NCBI GenBank assembly: GCA_963693285.1
Contig: OY848928.1
Span: 248,001-312,000 of the forward strand
DNA length: 64,000 nt
DNA from: Xestospongia muta
Lineage: Eukaryota; Porifera; Demospongiae; Haplosclerida; Petrosiidae
Direction: 5' to 3'
In this document: positions 36,290 to 53,373 of the stretch, piece after piece
Position numbering within the stretch: the stretch's first letter is position 1
How the letters are laid out: every line of letters begins with the position of its first letter
Notes under the pieces: model-generated
Seen by the model: only the letters and a program-made list of their open reading frames with translations
The model's database searches: none
What the model was told of the DNA's origin: nothing
Made by a program: the position numbers and the translations under genes

Positions 36290-38420
36290 GCGTTACACGA
36301 AACTATCTAGATTGGTTAACTAGTATACCATGGGGTAAACACAGTGATGAAAACTTTGATTTACAAAGAGCTAAGGACATCCTCGATGAAGATCATTATG
36401 GATTAACAGATATAAAAGACAGAATATTAGAATTTATTGCAGTATCACAGCTTAACAAGTCTGTACAAGGAAAAATTTTATGCTTTGTTGGACCTCCAGG
36501 TATAACAATAAGATAAAGTAAATTATCAATTGATTTCTTGTTTTCAGGTGTTGGTAAAACTAGCATAGCTTGTTCTATAGCAAGGGCGTTAAATAGAAAG
36601 GTGTGTTCTTCATGAGGAGGTGTGGTTAACAAATAACAATATGTACAGTATTTTAGATTTAGTGTTGGTGGGATGACTGATATAGCAGAGATCAAAGGTC
36701 ATCGTAGAACTTACGTTGGTGCTATGCCTGGAAAAATGATCCAATGTCTTAAGAAGGTCCAGACTGAAAATCCACTAGTCTTAATTGACGAGGTTGATAA
36801 ATTGGGGCGTGGTTATCAGGTGAGTAGTCCCTCCCATAATATAATATTATGCACAATTATAGGGTGATCCAGCGTCAGCCCTTCTGGAGTTATTAGATCC
36901 AGAACAAAATGCTAACTTTTTAGATCATTATCTCGATGTTGCTGTTGATTTGTCACGTGTTCTGTTTATATGCACAGCTAATATCACTGATACAATACCA
37001 GGACCACTACAAGATCGTATGGAGATAATTCATGTCAGTATATCACCTACTAAGATCATTAATTTTTGTTCTTGTTAGGTGTCTGGGTATGTTGCTGAAG
37101 AGAAGTTAGCTATTGCTGATAAGTATCTTATTCCACAAGCTCGAACATCAACTGGTTTAACAGAGGAGAATGTTATTATTGGACAAGATGCTATCCAGTT
37201 TTTGATAAAGTGGTATTGTCGTGAGAGCGGTGTACGTAATCTACAAAAACATATTGAAAAGGTTTGTTTGTTTGTTTGTTTGCTTGTTTGTTGTTTTTCT
37301 GTCTGTTTGTTTGTTTGTTTGTTTTTCTGTCTGTTTGTTTGCTTGTTTGTTTGCTTGTTTGTCTGTTTGTTTGTTTGTCTGTTTCTATTAATGTGTCTTG
37401 TCTTTATCTAGATATTCAGGAAGGCTGCATTTCGTTTCGTCAGTTCACTCAATCAGAACAATGAGGAGGAGGAAGTTCCTGCTATTAAAGTGTCTGCTGA
37501 TAATTTGAAGGATTTTGTTAGAAATCCAATATTCATTTCTGATCGTATGTATGAAGCCACACCCCCTGGTGTCGTAATGGGATTAGCTTGGACAGCCATG
37601 GGAGGTTCCACTCTGTATGTTGAAACAGCTCTGTCCCACCCTGTAGTCGGCAAAGACAAGGAAACAAGCGGAGGTAGACTACTGAGTACTGGACAGTTAG
37701 GAGATGTCATGAAAGAATCCACTGAAATAGCATATACTTTTGCCAAAGTGGGTGTGGTTTTTATCTCATTTTTTAAAGATTTGTTTTCTAGTCTTACTTG
37801 TTATCAAAAGATCCTTCAAACATTTTCTTTGATACAGCTCAAATACATCTACATGTCCCAGAGGTATAAAATTGAGTTTAATTAATATTAATTAATGTGT
37901 CTAAATTAAAGGGTGCTACACCCAAAGATGGCCCTTCAGCTGGGTGCACCATAGTCTCCGCCCTCCTTTCATTAGCATTGGACAAACCAGTTCGTCAAAA
38001 CATTGCCATGACAGGGGAAATCTCACTCACTGGCAAGGTCAGATACAATGTTGTGACATTATAATGACGTCATCACTATAGATATTACCAGTTGGAGGTA
38101 TCAAGGAAAAGACAATAGCGGTAAGATTATCTGAGATGGACCACTTTTAACAAGGACACCCTCTATTATAGGGCATACTAATGCTTTAATGCATTATGTA
38201 AATTGTATATGGTTTTTTTAGCAATGCCAATATATATCACTGTTCCTGCTCTCTCCATTAGGCCAAACGTAGCGATATACACTGTATAATATTACCTAAA
38301 GCCAATGAACGGGACTATGAAGATTTAGCTGAGTTTATCCGTGAGGGCATTGAGGTGCATTTTGTTTCTCACTATTCAGAAATTTATGACATCATATTTG
38401 ACCAATCAATTACATCATAA
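34161..38420 (+). CDS. LONP1: Mitochondrial Lon protease
   Basis: ATP-dependent serine protease of the mitochondrial matrix. Exons 34161-34325, 34454-34654, 34703-34791, 34835-34954, 35126-35357, 35401-35462, 35525-35654, 35701-35784, 35834-35917, 35963-36099, 36291-36499, 36548-36600, 36649-36819, 36863-37033, 37079-37261, 37412-37747, 37792-37863, 37912-38037, 38082-38120, 38262-38420; 940 residues (human 959). The first 55 residues are Ser/Arg/Leu-rich with no acidic residue, a matrix presequence ([19 protein letters not shown]). Then an acidic linker, the substrate-binding N domain, Walker A GPPGVGKTS, Walker [13 protein letters not shown], and the catalytic dyad: Ser of KDGPSAGCT and Lys of GGIKEKT. 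The final codons lie in the first unit of a 38-bp tandem repeat that continues into the 3' flank. Intron 11 acceptor is a CT array, and the first bases of intron 6 are GAGAGA. Confidence 0.96.
34958..35060. repeat. AT-rich ATATAAT repeats in LONP1 intron 4
   Basis: TATAATATAAT-type low-complexity sequence of about 100 bp. Confidence 0.85.
35463..35510. repeat. (GA)n tract at a LONP1 donor site
   Basis: Purine-rich GAGAGA sequence starting inside the donor GTGAGAGA of intron 6. It is the one place where the sense strand carries GA rather than CT, and it sits at the 5' splice site. Confidence 0.85.
36212..36288. repeat. (CT)n array, LONP1 intron 10
   Basis: About 75 bp of CT repeats ending in TAG immediately before exon 36291-36499. 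Confidence 0.95.
37261..37387. repeat. (GTTT)n-like array at the start of LONP1 intron 15
   Basis: GTTTGTTTGCTTG-type tetranucleotide repeats begin at the donor itself (AAG/GTTTGTTT) and run about 125 bp. Confidence 0.9.
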
Positions 38421-38496
38421 ATTATGACATCATATTTGACCAATCAATTACATCATAAATTATGACATCATATTTGACCAATCAATCACATCATAA
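38382..38496. repeat. 38-bp tandem repeat spanning the LONP1 stop codon
   Basis: Three copies of a 38-bp unit (ATGACATCATATTTGACCAA core). The first copy encodes the last residues and stop of LONP1; the next two lie just downstream. Confidence 0.95.
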
Positions 38497-38804
38497 TAAT
38501 TAATAGTGAAATTTTCATGAAATATATAGTTTAGTTTATCTGTCTGAAAGGGGTTAAAATTATTGTTGATATGTTGAGATTTGTTGTAACTTGTCTCTTA
38601 CATTACGTACAAACTCTATCGGATAAAACATGTATTAATTACATGTAATCACATGTAACTTGTCTCTTACATTACGTACAAACTCTATCGGATAAAACAT
38701 GTATTAACTACATGTAATCACATGTAACTTGTCTCTTACATTACGTACAAACTCTATCAGATAAAACATGTATTAATTACATGTAATCACATGTAAATAA
38801 AGTT
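38421..38804. repeat. LONP1-EF-hand intergenic region with a 66-bp triple repeat
   Basis: After the 38-bp repeat, positions about 38588-38795 hold three near-identical units of about 66 bp containing ACTTGTCTCTTACATTACGT and ACATGTAATCACATGTA. No gene was recognised in this 384-bp interval. AATAAAG at about 38796 could serve as a polyadenylation signal. Confidence 0.85.
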
Positions 38805-39541
38805 CTAAGTACCTTCATAATTGATTTGATTGTCATTATCAATTTTACAATTTTCTCGGATTATTTTCTCCACTATATAAAACAAGTCATGTGATAATCA
38901 CATGATACCAACTTACATTCTTCCTCTTGAAATCCCAACTGGGCTTGCAATAAAAATCGTTTTAGTTGTTGTACAGGTATGAAACCTAAACCTTCTTGAT
39001 CAAAGACAGAAAAGGCTGTGATTACATCATCGTTGCTAGGCCACTCCCACTCTTTATTAGTATGCTGAGTCACTAGGTCAGAAGTGGAAAAAACCTCGTT
39101 AATTATACTTTTAAGTTGAGGTTCATCAACTTCTGTTAGTTGTTGCTCTGAAGAATGGATACATAGTTTATAAAATGGACAGACAATTTGAACAACCTCG
39201 TAGCTTATCTTCAATTTCACTTCGTAGTGCATGTAGTCCAATGGACCTATGTTGTGGGCGTGGCTAACATATTACTTTATTCACTATTTCTTACTTTAGA
39301 AATAAGGGCAGATTATCTCGTGTAATTGCTGAACCTTGTTTTCGAAACACTTCAAAGGCTTCTTCAAATTCTAGTTTATTAATATAAATATTATTGTGTT
39401 AATTATGTAGGGTTTACCTCCTTCACCAAGTCGTGGGATATCTTCTAATAATTGACCTCCTCCTGCACTTTCTGTTAATGGCTGTTGATCCTATGAAGGA
39501 ATAAACCGACAATTTATAAGAGAAGAACTTACACCAGACAT
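38805..39541 (-). CDS. EF-hand superfamily protein, possibly DRC8/EFCAB2-like
   Basis: Exons 39541-39533, 39490-39418, 39370-39295, 39246-39197, 39147-38917, 38872-38805; 168 residues, all phases consistent. The first exon is only 9 bp (Met-Ser-Gly). The chain has the calmodulin-like rhythm: EFEEAFEVFRKQGSAITRDN, then SIGLHALRSEIEDKL, then DVITAFSVFDQEGLGFIPVQQLKRFLL and EKIIRENCKIDNDNQINYEG. The loops are degenerate, so calcium binding is doubtful except perhaps in the last one (DNDNQINYE). The spacing recalls the axonemal protein DRC8/EFCAB2, but I could not prove orthology. It is head-to-head with PMVK with only 67 bp between start codons, containing GGGCGTGG and CACGTG. Confidence 0.7.
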
Positions 39542-39608
39542 ATTGAGTATGGGCGTGGCTTGCACTAAGGTGTGGCACCCGGTGCCCCAGTACTGCCCAC
39601 GTGGAATA
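39542..39608. promoter_or_regulatory. 67-bp divergent promoter, EF-hand gene / PMVK
   Basis: GGGCGTGG at 39551-39558 and CACGTG at 39598-39603 lie between two start codons 67 bp apart, so both genes must share most promoter sequence or start transcription inside each other. Confidence 0.5.
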
Positions 39609-40251
39609 ATGTCAGCACCAAAAATTGTCTTTCTTTTCTCTGGAAAAAGAAAATCGGGCAAAGATTACGTGGTATCTCGTTTGCAACAGAAGTAAGTGTT
39701 TGAAGAGATAAATTTAGTAGTATTCAATTTAAATAGGCTCTCCTCAGATGTATCTATTATCATCACATTATCTGCACCATTAAAACAGCAATATGCTAAA
39801 GTAAGCTATATCACGTGACATTCACGTGAATATATTATAGGAACATGGATTGGATTACGAACGTCTCCTTGATGCCTCCTCTTACAAAGAAGAACATCGT
39901 ATGAAAATGATTTCTTGGGGTGAAGCAATACGTTCTAAAGACCCTGGATATTTCTGTTCACTGGCATGTGAGGGAATAAACAAACCGGTTTGGTTAGTTT
40001 CTGATTGTAGACGTCCAACTGATATTGAATACTTTAAAGCTCGTTATTTGTGTGTGACTGTTCGGGTTTCAGCCTCCATTGAAGTACGGAAGTCTCGGGG
40101 CTGGGAATTTGTAGGTGGAGTTGATGATGCCCCTTCAGAATGTGCTCTTGATAGCTACCCATGTGACTGTCATGTGATTAATAATGGAGAGGAAGAAAAA
40201 TTATTAAAACAATTAGAAAAATTGAGAGAAATAGCAAGAAAAGAAATTTAA
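39609..40251 (+). CDS. PMVK: Phosphomevalonate kinase (animal type)
   Basis: Mevalonate pathway kinase making diphosphomevalonate. Exons 39609-39691, 39737-39800, 39841-40251; 185 residues (human 192). It is the nucleoside-monophosphate-kinase-like animal form: the P-loop-like FSGKRKSGKDYV, then LSAPLKQQYAKEHGLDYERLL, SYKEEHRMKMISWGE, WLVSDCRRPTDIEYF and GVDDAPSECALD, all family hallmarks. Intron 2 is a 40-bp intron made largely of TCACGTGA-type octamers. Confidence 0.96.
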
Positions 40252-40284
40252 AATTATTTTTAGAACATAAATTATCTATTTTAT

Positions 40285-42484
40285 CTAAATTTCCTTTGAA
40301 GTTTCCTTGTGGACTATGATATCATCTGTGACTCTGCCTTCTTTGTACCAATTTACTGTGGCAGCTGTAAGGATGGTATCAATAATACCAATTAACTGAA
40401 ATGCTTTGTTCTGAAATTTTATCTCCTGGTCAAGTAATGATTTAATAGCCAAAAATTGACGCATAACTTCTTTAGACTGAAACACAGTCTTGCCATATAT
40501 ATCTGGACCAGGAATGGAAACATAAGAATGGAAACAAATAGACTAACCTATGACAATCTCACAGACATCAGCAAGAAATGGAGTGTAAGCAGATACCATC
40601 AAGTTTCTAACAGACACACAATAACAACAACATTACGTTTTATATTTACTTCCGAAGGAACATTAAAAGTGGCAAAATTTCTTCTTCAGTACGACCAGTA
40701 ATGGCAGAATGAAGTCGATCCATTCTAGCCAACTCTTGCAGAACACTGTACACAATTTGAGCCTTGGTATATCTTTGAGTTGTACTTAATGCTTTATCTA
40801 AAGCTTGTTTGAACTTAAAACGTCTCAAAAAATAATCGTATTCTTCCAATTGTTGTTTCTTAGATTGATTAACTATGTATTCATCTCCTGATGGCTTTTG
40901 TTCTAGAGCTCTCATGAAATATCTACAAAACAAGACATTAAAGTTAGTATTAAGTTTTTATTAAAGGGGCTGATATAATAAATTGTTCTACTGACCTATG
41001 AGTACCAGGTCGAGGGTGAGATGGACGAAATGGAAACATAGATGTTGGTGCCAAGTTTGTTTTATGAGGTTGATGACGAACAGAAAGTAGTCGAGTTGTC
41101 ATGCCAACACTCACATGACGATCACATGGCTAGAGAGAGAGAGGAATATTAGTTTCTTAGTATAGAAATTTACCTACCGACATTGCCACAGATAGAATAG
41201 GAGCAGGATATGTAAAGCTTTCAATTACACGATAATCCTCTATATTATAGACCTTTAAATGCCTTGTAGAGAAAAGAATATACCATATATAGAGAGAGGG
41301 GGAGGGGCCACACTCATACCTGTCCAATCCACCTGATAACAGACGGTGACAACTACCATCAAATGAGAGTGAAGTAATTGTCTTTTGGTGATTGGAGAAC
41401 CCACAAAATGGCCGCCCACTGCTTAACAAATCCCATACTTTAATGTAATTACCACCAGCTGTCAAACAAGTGCTACCAGTTGGAAAAACCAGTATTGCTT
41501 CCACAGGGGCACCATGATCCAGTTTAAAAGATGATTTTTTAGTCCTGAGATCCCATATTCTTACAGAGTGGTCATAAGAACCAGAGAGTACCATTGAAGA
41601 GCTAGCAGGATTTACTGCTAAACATCGAACATAATCCTAAAAATAGATGAGCAAGAGTGCTTATATAAGACACACCCTTTACATGAATAGACATCAGTAT
41701 TGATGTTTTATCAAATATGTTCATATAGTACTGATATATCATACCTCATGTTCACGTAGTTCAGTAGTACTAGTTTCAGTAGCCATATCCCAGTAACGTA
41801 TTGATGTATCGTCTGATCCGGAAACAATATGAATGCCATCTTTAGTAAATTGTACACACCTCACAGATCTAATAAAAAATGTAGTGTGTGTGTGTGAGAG
41901 AGAGATGTATTAACTTACTTAGCATGGCCTTTGAATTGCCTCAAAATAAATCTACTATTTAGATCAAATATCTATTAATGAGAAGAAAAGTAATATTACT
42001 CTCATTATAGAAACATCAATCTATTCGTTAATGAGGACTGATTACAGGGTAATTCTCTTATAATTACATACTCTAACAATTCCTTCGTCTCCTCCGGCTA
42101 CTAGCAGCTGGCCATCAAGACGATAACGAGCACAATATGCTGTTTCTTTAAATCTTGATATCGTCTTTTTTACCATATTCGTACTACAACTGTAAATCTG
42201 TACCTAATGATAACATGGATTTAATAATGTGGATTTATTACAGGGGTTTACTCTTGATCCAGCTGTCACTGCATAGTCATGTGGTTCTATTGGACAGAAA
42301 TCAATATTGGTCACAGCTGCATACTCCTTGAAAATCACTGGAGACTAAGGATCACCTGATTAATTTAATAATTTTGACAAATTCACTTTACTTGAAATTT
42401 TTCCCAAAATTTTGTTTCTTTTGTGTGTCTCGGAGTAAGACGAGGAAGTCGTTTCAGCTCTAAAGGTTTGTAAGAAGAACTCAT
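40285..42484 (-). CDS. UTP15: U3 snoRNP / small-subunit processome protein UTP15
   Basis: WD40 protein of the t-UTP complex, linking rDNA transcription with 18S pre-rRNA processing in the nucleolus. Exons 42484-42392, 42344-42252, 42203-42072, 41971-41919, 41868-41745, 41636-41320, 41262-41178, 41129-40996, 40922-40650, 40606-40548, 40502-40285; 526 residues (human 518). The N-terminus FKEYAAVTNIDFCP is typical. About seven WD repeats follow (GGDEGIVRIFD, GSDDTSIRYWD, GSYDHSVRIWDLR, GGNYIKVWDL, SGGLDRHLKVYN). The C-terminal UTP15 domain has YDYFLRRFKFKQALDKAL and ITGRTEEEILPLL. GGGTGTGG at 42519-42526 and CACGTG at 42493-42498 lie just upstream of the start. The VPS28 stop is 99 bp away. Confidence 0.95.
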
Positions 42485-42583
42485 CTTCACAACACGTGGG
42501 TAATAGTGTTAAATTAGTGGGTGTGGCTGTAATAATTATTCTTAAACAACACAATAATAAATGAAGAAATACACAAACACATA

Positions 42584-43258
42584 TTAACTCTGAGAAAGAA
42601 AACGATTAAAGTCGTTGTATGCACTTTCAAGGTCAAACAACATTTGCCTGACTTGGTCCTCCGAGATCTCGTCGCTAGCTTGCATTGATGAGAGATCATC
42701 CAGCCACTTTTTAATTTTCATTTTTCCTTCAAACGCAGGAGGCAATGAGGACATCCTCGACATAGTCTCATAAAGTTCTTTGACATCTGGATACAATTCA
42801 TCCATGGCTCGTATTTCTAGACGAAGCCGATCCATTATTGTAATAAATAATGAAACAATTTCTGCTATAGCTTTACTAACGTTGCCCCTGTTATCTCGTA
42901 TGGTAATTGGATGACCTTCTCTGATACGTTCCATAGCAGCAGGACAATGTAACATATACTTTTGAGCAAATGCATCGACATCAACAAAGCTACCTTTGAT
43001 AAGTTTAAAAGCAGCATTAAATTGATCTAATAATATATTACATGACGCTGTGTATTGATCTGGCGTCACAGCATCCTTTATGTAAGCTTTCTCCAAGGCT
43101 TCCATGGTTTGGATTAGGGAGAAGACATTAGCTCTGTTGTCGTATTCTTCTCTTTGACGAGCATTATCGTATAGTTTCACTTCTTCTTGAAGTTTAGGAT
43201 TAGGAGGAGGTGGTCTCTGAGCACCTCCAGAGACATTGGAAAACACGGGAACAGCCAT
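42584..43258 (-). CDS. VPS28: ESCRT-I subunit VPS28
   Basis: Endosomal sorting complex ESCRT-I subunit: the N-terminal half joins TSG101/VPS37, and the C-terminal four-helix domain recruits ESCRT-II. Single exon of 224 residues (human 221), the only intronless complete gene here. Markers: KLYDNARQREEYDNRANVF, TMEALEKAYIKDAVTPDQYT, CPAAMERIREGHPITIRD, VSLFITIMDRLRLEIRAMDE and the C-terminal DQVRQMLFDLESAYNDFNRF. The start at 43258 is preferred over an upstream in-frame ATG at 43303 because the family begins near this Met. AGGCGTGG lies at 43283-43290, 25 nt upstream of the start. Confidence 0.97.
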   Translation of the reverse strand: MAVPVFSNVSGGAQRPPPPNPKLQEEVKLYDNARQREEYDNRANVFSLIQTMEALEKAYIKDAVTPDQYTASCNILLDQFNAAFKLIKGSFVDVDAFAQKYMLHCPAAMERIREGHPITIRDNRGNVSKAIAEIVSLFITIMDRLRLEIRAMDELYPDVKELYETMSRMSSLPPAFEGKMKIKKWLDDLSSMQASDEISEDQVRQMLFDLESAYNDFNRFLSQS

Positions 43259-43485
43259 CCTTAACTTCTTGCTGTGTAATGTAGGCGTGGTTAATTTATT
43301 CAATATTACTTTCTAAATTAGTGTAAACCATTCTTCTTCCATGTGGTTACCCCTGTTGCACAACCAGTGAATCCATTTCATCAGATCCACAGGTAAGATA
43401 ATGCCGTAAATATTACATGATATTCTAAAAGTATTACTGAATTAAATATAGTAGTCATTATATTTAATACAGCGTTTAATATCGG
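43259..43485. promoter_or_regulatory. Divergent promoter, VPS28 / threonyl-tRNA synthetase
   Basis: 227 bp between the VPS28 start and the upstream synthetase start. AGGCGTGG at 43283-43290 faces VPS28. No TATA box was recognised. Confidence 0.4.
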
Positions 43486-51161
<7,676 letters not shown>

Positions 51162-51252
51162 TAACTTTGACAATGTGTTCAATACTATTGTTTTCATAAC
51201 GATTAATTAATAATAATAATAGCGATAAATTGTGGGTGTGGCTCATTTCAAA

Positions 51253-52484
51253 ATGGCGTCTGTAGTCTTGTTCCAAGCCAGTTCAAGGTACTAAAATTAA
51301 CAGATTGCATTACGTTTGCTTTCTGTAGTTTAAAGAAAGCAGCTGGATTAATAAATGGACTTGGTTCTGATAAATTTGTCAAAGTTTTGTCCAGAATAAT
51401 ACAGAAATTACATTTAAAGGTACATATCTCAATAGCCGTATCATGGTATCACGTGATCACCTTTAGATTGAGTCTGTCTTTAATGAAGATGAACTCGAGA
51501 AACTTCAAGGAAGTCTAGGACTGGAGTCACAAGATCTAGAGCTTGTCTTAGAAACGGCAGTTTTTATATTTCAACAAGTAATTGGGCTATTGTAATTGAC
51601 TTTTAACACACCCCTTTTAATAGGCCGTATATCACTCAGTGAAACCACCTGTTCTACAAAAACAGTTACAAGAAATTGGACTAAATGAAGAAAAGGTGAC
51701 TCCACCCCTCTCTCCACCCATTAATTATCTAAATTATTATAGGCTAGTTTATTTTCTCAAATTTGGTCCAGTCAAGGTAAAATCGTAATAGAAAAATTCC
51801 GTTCCCGCCAATTTTATCCAAATCAAGTAATGTTAGAGTCATGTGATAAACATGTGATTACGTGTGATCATTTTGTTAGTTAGAGGAAGTAAAATGGAGG
51901 TTAAATCTTCAAATGGCTCGCTCAACCTCTTCTCGCCTAAAACAACCTAATGCTATCTTTGAATTGACTGTGTCTGGGGAAGTAAGTTATCTAAATATAG
52001 CTATGACATAATTTATAAAAACAGTATTGTTTTTAAGACAGTTTATTATATTGGAAATTTCAATTTGTTACAGGAACAATCAGATAAAATTAGAATGGAT
52101 TTCACTCACACAGAATTATATCACTTCTATGAAAAGGTATATTTAGAGCCACAACCTAATGATCACATTCTGATCTAAGCATTTCCTAGCAATTATAGAC
52201 TAAATATGTACATAGTTCAACCTAATTGTCTAGACAGTCTGACACCAGTTAACACATTATAATTAATACGTAATGTTGTCTTAGCCAACAACATGAGGTT
52301 GTCTTAGCAACACCTTGAGAGAAAAATTACATTCTATCAAACCCACAACTTGGCTTGATGGAATGGATCACATTACCACATAACTTGTTTCTATATGCTG
52401 TGTGTAAATCCTGTATGCTTATGTAAGGTTGCCTCATTACTGTAGCTTGAATCCATTCAAGAACAACTAGACTCTCTTACCTAA
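51253..52484 (+). CDS. COMMD10: COMM domain-containing protein 10
   Basis: Subunit of the Commander/CCC complex that recycles endosomal membrane proteins. Exons 51253-51287, 51329-51419, 51467-51577, 51624-51695, 51743-51826, 51880-51981, 52074-52136, 52446-52484; 198 residues (human 202). Features: SLKKAAGLINGL, RIIQKLHLKIES, LVLETAVFIFQQAVYHSVKP in the HN domain, and the COMM domain WRLNLQMARSTSSRLKQP with FTHTELYHFYEKLESIQEQL. The last exon is chosen because its ESIQEQLDSLT matches the family C-terminus, while reading through the previous donor gives an unrelated tail. The start codon context is CAAAATGGCG, a YY1-like motif, with GGGTGTGG 12 nt upstream. It lies 91 bp after the synthetase stop on the same strand. 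Confidence 0.95.
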
Positions 52485-53373
52485 TGTGTGAAGCATTGTC
52501 TTTAGTCTCTCTCTCATTCTCTCTGTCTCTCTTAATATGCATATATGTGCTATATAAGCAACAACAGTTATTGTTTAGTAGTTTACTGTTGTAATTGATT
52601 TTTGTTCTTGAAAATGAAAGATATTAGTGAATTCTTTTAATTATTGTTGGACATGTTTACAATATATTTGATCTAATATGTATTGGTAATAATATTAATT
52701 AAGTTAAACTATTAACATAAGACAAAACAATTTGAGTTTGTTAAATAACAATTTGTTATAAATATGAACAACGATGTGTTAAGTTTCACTATGTTTAAGA
52801 TAATATCCTTGTATTTGAATTGCTATGTAGAAAGTTTTGTAAATATATCACTCATTATGTTTTGTATATAATACATTATAATATCATTTCACACACTAAT
52901 GTCACCACTACATTCGTGGCAAACTTATAATTTCTAAGACAACTCAATTGAAAGAGACAAGAATATCGAATTTCTAGACCATTAGCCGCCACTGTATTCT
53001 CAGGTATCCACAAAGGACATTGTACATATGGCTATAATTATGTACTGCGGTTTTATACTATAATTATGTAGTCCACAACTATCCTTTATTAGGAAGTATA
53101 TGAAGTAACCTTGTATAATATAGAGATAAACAACCTGTGACTATTATTATTGACAGAATGTCAGTTATGCTTTCATCAATAACATGCATTAATGATAATG
53201 TTATCATCTACTGAGAATGTATTCAAGTTATGCTGACAGAGCAACTAGATGAGATCAAATGAAAGTACATGTATTACATGTAGAGAACAGGATTATTATT
53301 ATATGGTGTGAACCACAACAAAGTATTCAGGCAATTACTCTGGTCCATACAATATGTATCTTATAAGTAATCT
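52485..53373. other. Intergenic region, COMMD10 / LEM-domain gene
   Basis: 889 bp, AT-rich, between two convergent genes. No open frame with family similarity, no RNA gene and no notable repeat was seen. TATAAG at about 52554 is a weak TATA-like string in an otherwise featureless stretch. Confidence 0.6.
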
